From assembly GCF_921293095.1 (NCBI RefSeq), contig NC_060252.1, forward strand, positions 78,388,866-78,452,865: 64,000 nucleotides of DNA, in the 5' to 3' direction. The notes below the pieces were generated by a model. It was not told the origin of the DNA. It saw only the letters and a program-made list of their open reading frames with translations, and did no database searches. How positions within the stretch are numbered: position 1 is the stretch's first letter; the number at the start of each line of letters is the position of its first letter. Positions 12,084 through 23,854 of the stretch are shown here, in pieces. Made by a program: the position numbers and the translations under genes. This stretch comes from Ischnura elegans. Taxonomy: Eukaryota; Arthropoda; Insecta; Odonata; Coenagrionidae.

Positions 12084-12760
12084 CTTATAGAAGGTCCGCT
12101 CTACTATGAACGTAAAATTTTGTGCATTTTATATAAAAACTAAGTAACTGCGATTAAATATGGACCCAACTGTGAAATAGGAATAATAGGAAAAGGAGTG
12201 AGACAAGGGTGAGCACTGCCCGCCGTAATTCTTAATGTTTACGTATCGAGAAATTCGTCAATGAAATTAAACGAAACCTTTCGGTGTCAATATTCTCAGA
12301 GAAAGAATTATTTTATTGCGATTAGCGGACGAAATAGCAGTCATACCCCTGACAGAAAATTATTTGGAAAGACTTGGACAATCATGGAAAGGATACTGGA
12401 CAGATATTAGCTGATAATCAGAAAAAAGGAGACTTAGATATTAGTATGCAGCACAATATAGGTGCTTGGACAAAATTTAACTAGGAAAAGAGAAGTTAAA
12501 AGAGATGAAAGAGTTTTGCTATCAAGGAAGCCGAATTATTATCGATGGAAAAAATAAGCAGGAAATATTCAGTAGAATTCGGCTCACGCAAAGAGAGCTT
12601 TCTACAAAAGCAATCTACTTAATGCAGAAAATGCAAGTAAGGATATGAAGAAACAATTCATCAGATTCTACATGCGTCTATTGCAATGAGCCCTACAGAA
12701 ATAACAAAATGGGAGAAACGTGGATCAGATGTATTGCGCGCCTTTACTGGACTCATGAAC

Positions 12761-15700
12761 TTTGCGCTGGATCGGAAAACAAATCATATAAACCTTATGT
12801 ACGTCATTTTCGTTGTCAGTCGTTATTTATGGCCTAATATTTCCTTTTTTGTTTTGCATCCATCACATAATTGGACTAAGAGGAATGCTCTTAAATTTTT
12901 CCATCTAGCAGGGCTTAACCCAAGTTTATTTTTACTTAAAAGGAGCTATATTTTAAAATTGAGTTGATACCTAAGATAAATTAAAATTCTCTATGCAACA
13001 TTTTAATTTACTTTCAAATTTGATAAAAAATACATAATGATTGCCATTTTTCACCTTTTTCGTTACTGTTCCCAGTAATCTAACTTGTGTTCCTTGGTAC
13101 AATAGGTAGTGCTCCGAAGTACATGAACATGAGGTACCTAGGAGCAATTGTAAACACTATTTGAGGTTTTCATTAGATCCATTAATAGTAAAGGTACGAG
13201 TCTAAAACTCAAAACTTAAGTGAATAAATACTGATAGATTGTTTGATAATAAATTATTAGCTATTTGCTAGCGGTTTCCAATAATTTAAGTAAAGTGGTT
13301 TGTATAGACATTTGGCCATTCATATATTTATATTGTGTACGAATAACACCACATATCCACATATTTTATAATTAAACAAACTATTAAGGCTTCCCATTAG
13401 AAGAATGATTCCAAATTATGCGTACGGGCGACTTGTAAAAAATTAAATTACAATCTGAGATAAAAATCATCTTGTAAATCAGTTATATCATATTAACACC
13501 CTAAGTATCAATTTTTAAGCGTTTCATGTTTCTCTTAACTTAATAATATATTTTAACAAGTTTAAAACAGCATCTAATGCTGTAACTTATTTCAATTTGG
13601 TAAAAATAAGAATTAAATAGAGCTAAGTCACTTTTATTTTCGACTATAAGGATACTTCTAGCGATTAATTCCAGAGATTAATTGCATGGCTACATGCTTC
13701 CATATCCAAGTGTCCAGCACTGCCGTACTGAAAACTTCCACGCTGGTCTTCCTCAATTTCGTACAACACCTACGCTCTTCTCATCGTAAAAATCTTAAAT
13801 CATTATAAGCAGCTTCAAATTTTGCAATGAAAATGTGCCCGAGCTAAATTCACACGACAATCAGCCAAATAATTCCGCCAATCGCGTAATATTCGCAAAA
13901 TCAATCGCGTCATTCCGATTCAAAGCGTTACATACGACATTCGTGATTTTAAAAATTATAGAAATTCATGCATGTCGAGAGTAGCTTCGTTGCTCACGTT
14001 TGTAACTCTATCCTAATTATACCTTGATGATATCTGAGTGGAATCTCCCCGAGAAAACCTTTCTTACTTGGTAATAATTGCCTCGTTCTAAATCGATTGA
14101 AGGCCTTCCTTGCTGGACTGCTTCTCCGCAGCCAAATGTCCAACTAAGCCTCAGGGTATAAGCCAAAAACAATCCCGTTAACTCCTGGCGCTTTCCATCT
14201 TCGCTCTCATTGCATGTAACAATTGATCTTCCTTACAAATACTCACAACGTCTTTACACATCCACATTCAATTCCCAAAATAATTGTCTGTTAAATTTCA
14301 ATTTATTGGATTTTCACTGATCCACTAGATTCCTACTAGATTTTTATCTTTCACACAGGGTACCTATTAAATTTTAGATCTAACATTTCTTTCTAGAATA
14401 TTATATTAATGACAGTTATTAACTAAAAAATCATTTGATCATCTCTTCCTAATACGGTACCCAAATATGGCCAGACATGAACAATCGTTAAGGACGAAAG
14501 CGATCCTTATTTCTAATCGAATTTGGTTCGTATCTTATGGAATAATGAATTAAAAAAGGCCATGTCAATAACGAAAAATAAAGCGTGACGTCCAGAACTG
14601 ATTTTTTTAGAGATACGATTGTAGAATTATGGTATTCTGAAGAGTAAGTTTTAAGTGGTCGTATATGAAGATCCAGATATGGATAAAAATAGCATTATAG
14701 AGAGAATATATGTTGACGTGAGAGAATAATGAAGATACTGACGTGAGGGAAAATTGATACATGTTTTTATGGTAAATTACAACTAAGAGGGAAAGATAGT
14801 TAAACTAAGGAAGGTAGGAAGAAAAGTGGTCTGGCACAATATTTTTACAAAAACCTCGGTTAATATTCTTATTGAAATATATTTCATTCCTGTACATCAT
14901 CAAATCTAATCCAATTTTGATCTCGGAGAAGTTAATTTAGTATAACCCTACCCCAAGTATCATTGAAAATATCTATTCTGAAGTACTTTTACTTGGATCC
15001 AAAATCAATAATTTTTTTCAAAGAAATCATATTGAAATTGCCAAAAAAATATTTTTTAAACTGGCGAAGAAATATTTCTTCTTCATAACGACAGCTAAAA
15101 TTTGTATCAGCTAATTATCAGTATATCGTGTTCTGTATATTAGACAGGACATAAATACCCATTTTAGGCTAAAAGCTCAAATAAAAAAGTCTAATCGATG
15201 AAAAAAAAATTGAAGTCAATCATCCTGGGTACTTAAGCCACCAACTATTTATATACTACATAGCGATTAGAATCAAAATAAGCAAACTGTTAGAATTTTA
15301 TAACTGGAAAATCATTGTCTTCATCTGCTATGGTAAACTCACGACTCATTTTAATAAGTTATTTCCAAGAGACTAAATTTTCTTTGAGAACTAAATTCTC
15401 TAAAGCCGCAAAAACTATATCGATGAATATGTTGAAAAGGGTAGGGTGTGGGTTTTTATTTCGTCTAGGCTTCTGAAACGTCTTTCATCGAATTTCTTGT
15501 CAAATATTTTGTTAACCTCCGCATAGAATATTTAGTAATTTCTAACCGAGGTTTATTATATTTCATAAACTTTTTCCTCGTCTTGGAACACATGAAATGT
15601 GTTCCAAACTCCAATGGCTATGAAATATGCAATATTATCCGTCTTAAAAGTATGAATAAATTGTATCAATTATCGGCATTTAACTTCATCCTCTTCCTAA

Positions 15701-17660
15701 TTCTGATACCACATCAATCTCTTACACGGTGAATTTAAAATTTAACTGAAGTCTTTCCTCGTTCACTTTCTCTCTGCTTCTGTATCCGCTTACAATTAGA
15801 ATATCTATCCCAAATATACCAGACTCTTCAATAGCCTTTTTATTACTCTCTCATACAGATCTCCCTAATTAACTTTTTCCTTTTCTAAAATACCAACTTC
15901 ACTAATTGTTTTCTCTTTCTGATACCATTTCTATCACTTTTCCTACAAATGATCCTTTCCACATCCTCACCTATCAAATATTTCGGATTATATTTAACCT
16001 TACATCTCATTCTACTAGGTTTTGGGGTGAATCTGTATCCACTGGGAGTAATTGAAACATTACCCCGCTAGTGCAGCTCTTAGAATCATTATAACGCTCA
16101 TACCTTTTTACCGGGTCAAATTTTTATCCGATAGACTTATCTAAGTCCGTCCCAAGGTGAAAAATAGAACCTTCCTTGGAAATCTACATTTTAGTTACAT
16201 AATTCTAGAATTCATGAAACCAAAAGAGCCTTTACAACCCACGGAAAGCTGTAGAGTAAAATATTTTATGGGGAAAATTCAGTGATATTTAAGGAAGTAA
16301 ACATATTTATAAATTTTTAAATATTATTAATTTCAGTTTTTAACATGAAAGAACCTCTAATTTTGAAGGCAAAATCCTTGTTTATCCTCTTTGCATAACA
16401 TTATTTTCCGCTGTTAGCATGTGCTTTTTAAAATTGAAGATTTTCTTTGATACTCAAAATGTCTAGTTGCGCTTTTGAAAACTTAAGCCTCATCCTTAAT
16501 ATTTTAACGTGCTTTACGTTTTCATGCACGGAAAACATCTATTAAACTAGCCGTTTTTAACAAATCCTTTACAATTGTTTCACGAATTTTCAACACCTCT
16601 CCTCCAAGCTTATGTTTTGAAAATGTGCCTTTGTTCTTTTCTGCTCAATGCACATTCTTTCCTGCGATTTTTTTCCGGCACCGAAATTTTTTCGTTACAG
16701 TACCATTGTGTTATGTACAGAGAGTTTCCATGCCCACTCTGTTCCTATTATTTCAAGTTTTTTCCTCTCATCACTTATTTCAGATTATGTTCAGTTGAGA
16801 AAAAAAAGGTGTTGACTACTTCCTGAGAGAGCATTACTATCTCCGGGAATGAACTCAGAAGAAGTTGTGCAAATATTTTTTTCTCCGGACATTGTCTGCT
16901 TGTTTAGTGTCTCTGAAAGTATGGAAAAGAACAGTTGATGGTATTGGCATCAGGAAGTTTGAAAGAAGCTGGGATCGTAATGAAGAGAGGGAGGGAAAGG
17001 AATGAAAGCTTATTTTCAATGTTGAGTCTGCACTTATGAAAAGAGAATCCAGCTGCTCACTCGGGAGAGTCCCTTTCCCCGAGACAATTTTTATGCCCCT
17101 CCTATCTCGGTAGCGCTAAGAAATTGGCTGACAATAACTCTGTTCTAGCTTGTTCGCCGTTCATAAGAGGTGAAAAGTAGGCACGATTTCCGTGCGCATA
17201 CCGTGTCTTTATGGCAGTCATTCTACTCAAGTTTTTTTTTTATTGCGTCAACTATTTTTTTGGTAGTGATAAATTAAAGAGGAGAATGATAGAATTCGTA
17301 GGTAATCGATATCATCGGGTTCAGTTAAAAGAGATTGGCACTCCACATTTCGTGTTTTTAAAAAGCCTCAAGATACAATCAAGTGCTGAACTAGACTTAA
17401 TTAATACACAGTGTTGAAAAATGGCCTCCTGAAATCGATGTCCTCCTAATTGCTTATCTCCCTCATATTTTAATTACTCAGCCCTGCGTTTGTACTTAGC
17501 ATCAGTTTCCAAGCTTCATCCGATTTTCTCTTCACCGAAAAAGAAATTGTACTCCTCTCACTCATTTTAATCCAATGTTACTTCTAAGTAACATCAAAAT
17601 TGTACACATTTTCAGCTCTCTTCAGGAAATATTTAAACTGCTTGTTCTTTTGTGCTGAAA
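12761..17660. other. AT-rich intergenic DNA
   Basis: There is no convincing coding region here. Around 15690-16010 the minus strand has LINE-like codon patterns too decayed to place. ORFs at 16575 and 17211 have no recognisable features. Confidence 0.45.
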
Positions 17661-17694
17661 TGTTTAATTTATTTATTTATTTATTATGTTTAAT

Positions 17695-17728
17695 GTTCGC
17701 CCAACATGTACATAATTATAGGGCGAAC
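17695..17728 (-). other. 3'-UTR stem-loop of the Jockey-type LINE
   Basis: GTTCGCCC and GGGCGAAC form a perfect 8-bp stem around an 18-base loop, directly upstream of the microsatellite tail. In several LINE clades a 3' stem-loop is the recognition site for the element's own reverse transcriptase. That role is inferred here. Confidence 0.7.
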
Positions 17729-17820
17729 AATACATGATTATAAATACAAAAAATAGAAAATAAATTGGTCACAGCCACAAAAAAAGTAACAATCATGATA
17801 ACAAATGGTAAAAATATTAA

Positions 17821-19175
17821 CTAAATACTATCACAGTCGCGAAACATATTCTTAACATCCTTTAAAAAGCAGTTTTTCTTTTGATACAGGTCTAAATCAT
17901 TGAAGTTTTTGTTATATAGTACACAGATCCTTCGTATTGGCGTATTGGAACAATAATTTGTTTTAACCTTAGATATGTAAAATGTTCTTTTGAACCGGCT
18001 ATTAACATTTGGTACTATTATTTTTATTTCCTTAAGCAATTCATAACATTGACCCTTATTAATGACATCATGCAGAAATAGCAGGTCGTTTATGGTTCTT
18101 CTATTTTGCAGGGTATGCAGACCAAATACTCTTAACAAATCACTATAACAGACATAATTCTCGAAAAGCGGATACACATGATATAATACAAAATATAGAA
18201 ATCTTAAAAATCTCTTTTGAACTTGCTCTAGCAATACAATATGTTTCTTTAAATAGGTATTCCAATTAACTGACCCATATTCCAACTTACTTCTTACATA
18301 AGAGTAATACAATGTCTTAAGTACCATCTCAGAGTCAAAATATTTTGACATACGGTGTATAAAGCCCAAAAGTTTACATGCAGTTATGCTAATATTCAAT
18401 ATATGTGTGGTGAAATACATTTTGCTATCAAAGGTGACCCCTAGATCCTTCCATTCGTTAGTCCTATTCAATTTGGATTCTTCCATATGGTAATTGCATT
18501 TGATTACATTTTTTCTCCGTGGAAAAGATAAAACAAAACACTTATCAACATTAAAAAATAGACAATTTTCATGAGACCAGGTGACCAGACTGTTTAAATC
18601 TGACTGTATCTGGAGACAATGTTGTAAGTTGTTCACCTTTCTATATATTTTAACATCATCTGCAAACATTAGACATCTTGAATGATGGATACATTGTGGC
18701 AAGTCATTAACAAATATCAAAAACAGAAGTGGACCCAGGTTCGAGCCTTGAGGCACACCAGATACAACAGAGTATTTGTCAGACACCACGTTTCGATACA
18801 CTACGTATTGTTTTCTTTCATTTAGAAATGAACTCAAAAGAGTTAACAAAGAGCCTGCAATGCCAATACTTTTCAGTTTGCTTAGCAATATGTTATGTTG
18901 TACAGTATCAAAGGCTTTTTTAAAGTCTAGGTAGACTGCATCCACCTGAGAACCGCTATCCATGGAATTCATAACATAATCAGTTAAGATAGCTAGGTTG
19001 GTCGTTACTGACCTATTAGCTATAAAGCCGTGTTGTGTATCACTTATCCGATTTTTTAATAGAAAGTTAATACGCTTACATAAAATACCCTCAAATATTT
19101 TTGAAAAAACAGACAATATACTTATAGGCCTATAATTTTTTATGTCGTTTCGTTTATGTCGTAATTTTGAATTCT
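17821..19175 (-). pseudogene. Reverse transcriptase of the Jockey-type LINE, partial
   Basis: The frame is open for over 430 codons. It starts in the RT finger region with NYRPISILSVFSKIFEG (just upstream of the first ATG at 19116) and runs through all RT motifs: DFKKAFDTV, SGVPQGSNLGPLLFLIFVNDL, the catalytic box FADD, and the thumb region ending in the RFKRTFYISK block. It has no internal stop, which is unusual among the elements here and suggests a younger insertion. The protein would copy its own RNA into DNA at a nicked target, but the nuclease half is absent. It is annotated as a pseudogene because the 5' half of the ORF is lost. Confidence 0.85.
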
Positions 19176-19180
19176 CATTC

Positions 19181-20048
19181 CATTAGAAAAAAAGTGAGTC
19201 AGAATTAAGAGAAGCGCCACACGTCAATTTCGCTAAAAACATACTATGGGAGTATTTAATCATTAAATAAGACCATGCTTAGCAATTTTTGTTCCCTTCA
19301 TCCCCTACCCCAAACTAAGCAACAAAAAGCATTATCAAGAAATCGGATATTTTATTATATCGTTGACGTGCTTCTTTAAAAAAGGTCATACGATTACTAT
19401 AATAAGCAAACTATTCAGCAGTATTACTTGGTAAATTAAATTTATTAAATTATAATTGAAAATTTATTTTTAACAATCGCTACGCTGCATACGTACTGCG
19501 CGGATTTACAGCGTAACGAGTACTAAAAACAATTTTTTAATTAATAATTATACGTGTTAGGCTGCATATGGGTGTTTTAAATGGTGCATAAAAATTTACT
19601 ATTACCGTAAAGCCAACAGAACGCTAAAATTGTCTACAGTACCTTTAACACTAATGATAAAGAACTTCCTTCACGAGAAAGTAATCTTGAGATAAACCTC
19701 TCTCATCTGTAAATAAAATTATGCAATATGCGGCAATCCCCAATGGGTGCTTACGTACCCCTTGAACATTCCAGATAAGCTTTTTGAAACATGCAGTGTC
19801 TTTGACACATGCTTATTTCTAATGTGATATATGGAACGATAACTTGACATTACCTTACATTTCTTAGTTCAGCATAAAAGATAGTGCCGGATAAATACGT
19901 CAAGAATAAACATTTTACACTGGTAACACGAAAATACTAGAAAGAGGGCGGGACTCAAATCGCAACTGGTATGCATATCTCTCACCTTCTTACAATGCCT
20001 TTTCCCTCCCCATTCCAATAGCTCCTGCGGGGCCGCACATGGGTTGGT
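19181..20048. other. Intergenic DNA
   Basis: AT-rich, with no gene or repeat recognised. Confidence 0.5.
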
Positions 20049-20563
20049 ATATTATAATAATTAAAATAATTTGCCGATTAAGGTAGGTCTGCAAGTAGTA
20101 TTTAAGAGGGATTCTGGAATTCTTGTCACCCTTCATGGACTTCCCTCTTCAATTCATAATAAGGCTTACTCCCTTTCATTCTATCTACAAGTCCTATTTT
20201 CTTCCTTCCTCTCCCCTGCTTACCAAACGTTCTACCCTTTAACACAGTTTTTTGTGTCCCCTCCCGCAAAGTACTCGCTCCGTCCGTACCTTCTGACTCC
20301 TTTGTATCTCATCTAAAAGCTGACTCTTCTCACCCACCATATTCAGCACTTCGTTCCGCCATCTTTCCGCCCACTTTACTCTCTCCAACATCTCTCCACA
20401 AACACATCTCGAATGCCTCCAGTCTTCTCTTGTCCTTCTTCCTAATTGTCCATGTTTCCAGACCTTAAAGCTCTACACACCAGATCAGACACTTCACTAA
20501 CCTTTTCTTTAAACTCTTGCATAACGATCCTCTCATAAGCTCCTCCCTGTTCATGAACGCGAG
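20049..20563 (-). pseudogene. RTE-like LINE 3' fragment, minus strand
   Basis: Read on the minus strand, it starts with AFMNREELMRGSLCKSLKKRLV, the same block seen at 61264 in the copy at 60.7-61.8 kb. It continues through the EFW/MERVK-type C-terminal region, the GRKKIGL...MKGSKPYYEL block, and the shared 3' terminus GACCTACCTTAATCGG with an ATT/AAT tail at 20049-20090. Frameshifts and stops abound. A Penelope-like element abuts its 5' end. Confidence 0.75.
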
Positions 20564-21014
20564 ATATAATACGAATGTATTCAAAATAAATATACATATA
20601 AGAAAAGCCAACGTTGAAACCAGGTTTGGCACGTTGAGGAAGATCAGAGACCTACTTCCATCCGTCATTGATGCTGTTCCCCCATTACAAATGGAAGGCA
20701 TATATGAGATTCCGTGTTCATGTGGGTCTAGTTACATCGGACAGACCAAACGGAAGATAGTGACAAGGCTGAAAGAGCATGAAAGGGCGCTGAAGGCAAG
20801 GCAATGGGAAACTTCAGCTGTCGCCGATCATTTTATGTCGGGGCCAGGACACAAGATCCTCCTGGATGAGGCCAAAGCCATTGCAAGAAAATCTGCATAT
20901 TATCCACGGCTTATTAGAGAGGCGATAGAAATTTCTAAAAGACCAATGAATTTTAACAGGGATGATGGGTATAATTTAAGCCATGTGTGGAAGAGATACA
21001 TTTCGAAAATTTAA
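20559..21014 (+). pseudogene. GIY-YIG endonuclease domain of Penelope-like element
   Basis: About 150 codons are open to the stop at 21014. The GIY-YIG core reads GIYEIPCSCGSSYIGQT, followed by KRKIVTRLKEH (conserved Arg and helix). C-terminal features typical of Penelope EN domains follow: AVADHFMSGPGHKILLDEAK, then REAIEISKRPMNFNRDDGY. The Cys pair CSC in the first strand is usual for arthropod and vertebrate Penelope copies. The domain nicks target DNA for retrotransposition. The upstream 14 codons of the ORF are antisense LINE, so the ORF's ATG at 20517 is not a real start. The frame itself is intact. Confidence 0.85.
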
Positions 21015-21235
21015 TTACAATATTCCACCTTTCATCTTCCTTTTTTTTTATACTAGATGTTTTAAAGAAGTTGGCTTTTATTTTATTTTTATTTTTATTT
21101 TTATTTACTTTTTTAAATACCTTAACAACAATGGACCAGTTTTTCCAACGGTATGATAGGTGTTTATATTTTCATTCTCCTGACGACGTTCCCAGTAAGT
21201 GGAACGAAACGTTGAGTTAAATATTAATAGCACGC
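20564..21235 (+). mobile_element. 5'-truncated Penelope-like retroelement
   Basis: The element begins abruptly after the LINE fragment. It carries the C-terminal GIY-YIG endonuclease of Penelope-like elements and ends with a segment that folds as a hammerhead ribozyme. An (ATTTT)n microsatellite lies at about 21079-21106 in its 3' UTR. The reverse transcriptase half is missing. Penelope-like elements are known to combine RT with GIY-YIG and to carry hammerhead motifs, so the two features support each other. Confidence 0.8.
21166..21224 (+). ncRNA. Hammerhead ribozyme (type I) of the Penelope-like element
   Basis: The core CTGACGA is at 21180-21186. Stem II is GTTCC/GGAAC (21188-21192, 21201-21205), followed by GAAA (21206-21209). 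A minimal self-complementary stem III ACGT follows, and the predicted cleavage is after U at 21213. Helix I closes with CTC (21177-21179) against GAG (21214-21216), then an internal loop, then ATATTT (21166-21171) against AAATAT (21219-21224). One extra base (21187) lies between the core A and stem II. The very short stem III suggests activity as a dimer, as described for other Penelope hammerheads. Confidence 0.7.
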
Positions 21236-21799
21236 AGACGTATTCCCGAAAATGAATTATAATAGTGCATGCATATAAGAGTGTGAGGAAACTTTTCACC
21301 GACTATTACTTTAAATTGAATTTTTAATTTTTAATTAATTTTGATATAAATTTAATTGTTAAGGCATACCAATTTAATTAATTAAGGCAATTTTAATTCG
21401 ATACGAAATCACAATAAAATGTAAGTGATATTTCCAGGTCCTGTGTATCAGTGTATGTTCCTAGCCATTTAGAAGCAAAGTTGCTTCATTAATTTTAAGT
21501 ATCAACCTATTTCTTAGCTCACTAGATCTCTTAAAGCATTACAGCCTATATGTAAATGGCAGTTAACTTCTGGTCGTGAATATACACGGCTCATTTGCAT
21601 ATCATCATCATTAGTAGTATGCTACCTTATATGCACATATGCTGTGCATGACGGCAGTTGGCACGGCGCATATCACATTGCTTCCCAGAAATAAATCCTT
21701 TCATTGCAATGCGGGCATTACATCGAAGTTTACCTCCAAAGAGATGAAATTCGCGTTTAATTACCTTGAGTGGCTGTAAATTCATTATTTTATATTTAT
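21236..21799. other. Intergenic DNA
   Basis: AT-rich, with no gene or repeat boundary recognised. Confidence 0.5.
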
Positions 21800-21804
21800 T
21801 TTTA

Positions 21805-21965
21805 TACGGGGGCAGAATCTTAAACGCTTCCTCCAGACGCTTAAAAAGTAGACAATATTTTTAATACGGATATCACTACGTTCATTTTGTTTTGTGTATT
21901 ACGGAATCTCAATCACTTAATTTCATATCAATAACTTTCGTAATAAAATTAAGAGAATATTATAA
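21805..21965 (-). repeat. Partial copy of the 53749-type hAT MITE
   Basis: It shares with the element at 53749-54021, in the same order, the CCTCCAGACGCTTAAAAAGTAGACAAT-type block, the TTGTTTTGTGTATTACGGA block and the TAATAACTTT block. The outer ends are missing or unrecognisable. Confidence 0.6.
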
Positions 21966-23854
21966 AAGAAGAAAACCTACCAAACCAGGAAGCAGGAAAT
22001 AAAAATAGCGCCCCGAAATTAATGACATTTTTGAAGCAATAATAAACTCACCGATATCATTTCAATAATTGTGTTTTCGAAACTAAAATTTTCCACCTTT
22101 AATAAATGACAATATGGGCAGCCCCAAGGATGGCTTTGAGGAATTCCGATATTTCATCGATTGAATCACAATTTCATCGGAACAACTTTCGCTTTCATTT
22201 GATTAGGAAAATAACAAGCGAAACATCCCAAGAAAGAAGAGTAAATTGTTCAAAATAATTTGGAAAACTGAATTCTGCGGTTACTGGTCGAGAGAAATCA
22301 AAATCATTGTAGATGAAAATGAATATAGGTATTCTCGAATTCTTTACGATAACGGAGGCGGAGGAGTAAAGGATGAGAAATATGAAATCATCTCACGAAC
22401 TGAAAGCCGTTGGAAATTAAATCTTCCGGGAATTTCTCAATCGTAACAAAGACCACGGGAATCACTTGAGATACCTATGGAGAAACGGCATTAGCCCCCG
22501 ATGCGTGATGACGTGTTGAGCCTGCGTATGTACCTTAATCCATTTCCGCCAACCACGGCCATGTGACTATATCCTACAATTCTGAGCATATGAGGCTTTT
22601 GGAGAAAGCCCGCACTCCTTTTTGTCTGTCGCATTGTCGCATAAATGTTATCTACCGATTCGGCCGATAGATTTTTCATCCTCATAGGAAAATCTACTAG
22701 AATTGGTAGAATATTAATAGCGTATGCTTGGTTTCGCTGATGGTAGGACCTGCCCGCCTTGTGACGGTGCAGGATCCCTCGTCCTCTCCCTTCCTTCCCC
22801 GTCCCTCCCCTGGAGGCGTCGTCGGGCTCTCATCGCGGCGGCGCCTCCTTTCCTTGTTCCTTCCCGTCCTTCCCCTTCTGGTGGTAGAGGAGAAAAGCTA
22901 ACGCTTACAGTCCCTGCCCCAGGAGTGTACCCCGCGAGCCCGTCCTAAAGGTTTCGTTCCACCTGTCGCATATATGTTGTTAAAGCTTGCAACAAATTAA
23001 TTCTCTTATCATCCTATATATTATTGCAGAAAGTTCTTCTTCCGAAATGCCGTATATGCTCCGTCAATACAGCACCAACGGTGATAAATGATAATCATTT
23101 TAAACTTTGAATCACCGGCTTCTGACGAAAAATACAAACTTAATCTCAAATTTTGCTATTTGCCCATTAAGTTGACTCAAAGGTTTCGACTTTTCCATAT
23201 CTATTATTCACGGGAGGTGTATCGACTCCACGCATTTTTTTAATTCTAAACTTCAAAATAAGGTTTAAGAACCAATTGAATCCATAACTAAACCAAAGAA
23301 ACGTAACATACTTAGTAAAATAAAAATATGAAAATATTAAGAATAAAATTAAAATGAGAATAATGTTAAAAATAAAATCTATGAAGAATGAATAATGTTA
23401 TACATTCTCTAAAAGAGACATCGTGTGTAAGGAACTTAATGGATAAAATTTATCACGGATAAATAAAAGTATTTGTGTTTGTGTTACAGTAACCCATTGC
23501 CAAAAAGTTACAGACGACAACATTGTTGCTTCTAATATTGTCTTTAAAGAAGTTCTGTAAATTGTGTGCCATCGATGGCAGAAAGTTTTCTGTGCGGAAA
23601 TGAGTTAAGGCATGCGGTCTCGCTCAACTTAGGGAGTAAGCATTTCCCTTCTGCCGAAATGGATTGGGAAATCAATTCGAGGCGGAAATAGAACCTAACC
23701 TTCGAAGCCACGGGCTTTACCGCTTTTCCCACCTCAAATCGATACACGAGAAAACATTTGTAGCGACTTTGGTTCAAAATATTTTCCAGTTCATCGTGTC
23801 TTGGAAGACACTTAGGGAGGACAGTAATATGTTGGAGACGTATTAGACATGTTT
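21966..23854. other. Intergenic DNA with a GC-rich island at 22730-22950
   Basis: The island is pyrimidine- and CpG-rich (CTTCCTTCCCC, CGCGGCGGCG) and sharply different from its AT-rich flanks. It has a short ORF but no recognised domain. It could be an old GC-rich repeat or a regulatory CpG patch. The rest shows nothing. Confidence 0.4.

Larger units (their letters stand above)
10200..12760 (+). mobile_element. Decayed RTE/BovB-like LINE (EN + RT), interrupted
   Basis: The endonuclease start is visible at about 10449: RIETWYASS, compared with the family's RIGTWNVRSL, then GRLENFKVGMQRLNPDEVGITEVKWP spread over the next codons. The linker and early RT follow at 10850-11025 and 11160-11408, ending in a block reading REAILALKLFIEKEMEEN. 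The RT resumes after a 0.7-kb insertion at about 12115. There follow the region equivalent to GVRQGC, a corrupted catalytic box (ADE where ADD is expected) near 12330, and the FCYQGS...QEIFSRI block near 12510. There are many frameshifts and stops, so the copy is dead. Orientation and domain order are clear, but the exact 5' end is not. Confidence 0.75.
17664..19180 (-). mobile_element. 5'-truncated Jockey-type LINE with (AATA)n tail
   Basis: On the minus strand the element runs from an RT reading frame near 19175, through the stop at 17821, into a 3' UTR. The UTR contains a perfect hairpin and ends in an AATAAATAAATAAAT microsatellite at about 17664-17690. A tail of short repeats rather than poly(A) is usual for Jockey/CR1-type elements. 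The endonuclease region is missing, as expected after 5' truncation. No target duplication was found by eye. Confidence 0.8.

Noticed and set aside
20517-20558. ATG and first 14 codons of the ORF containing the GIY-YIG domain
   Set aside because: These codons are antisense LINE sequence joined by insertion; they do not belong to the Penelope protein.
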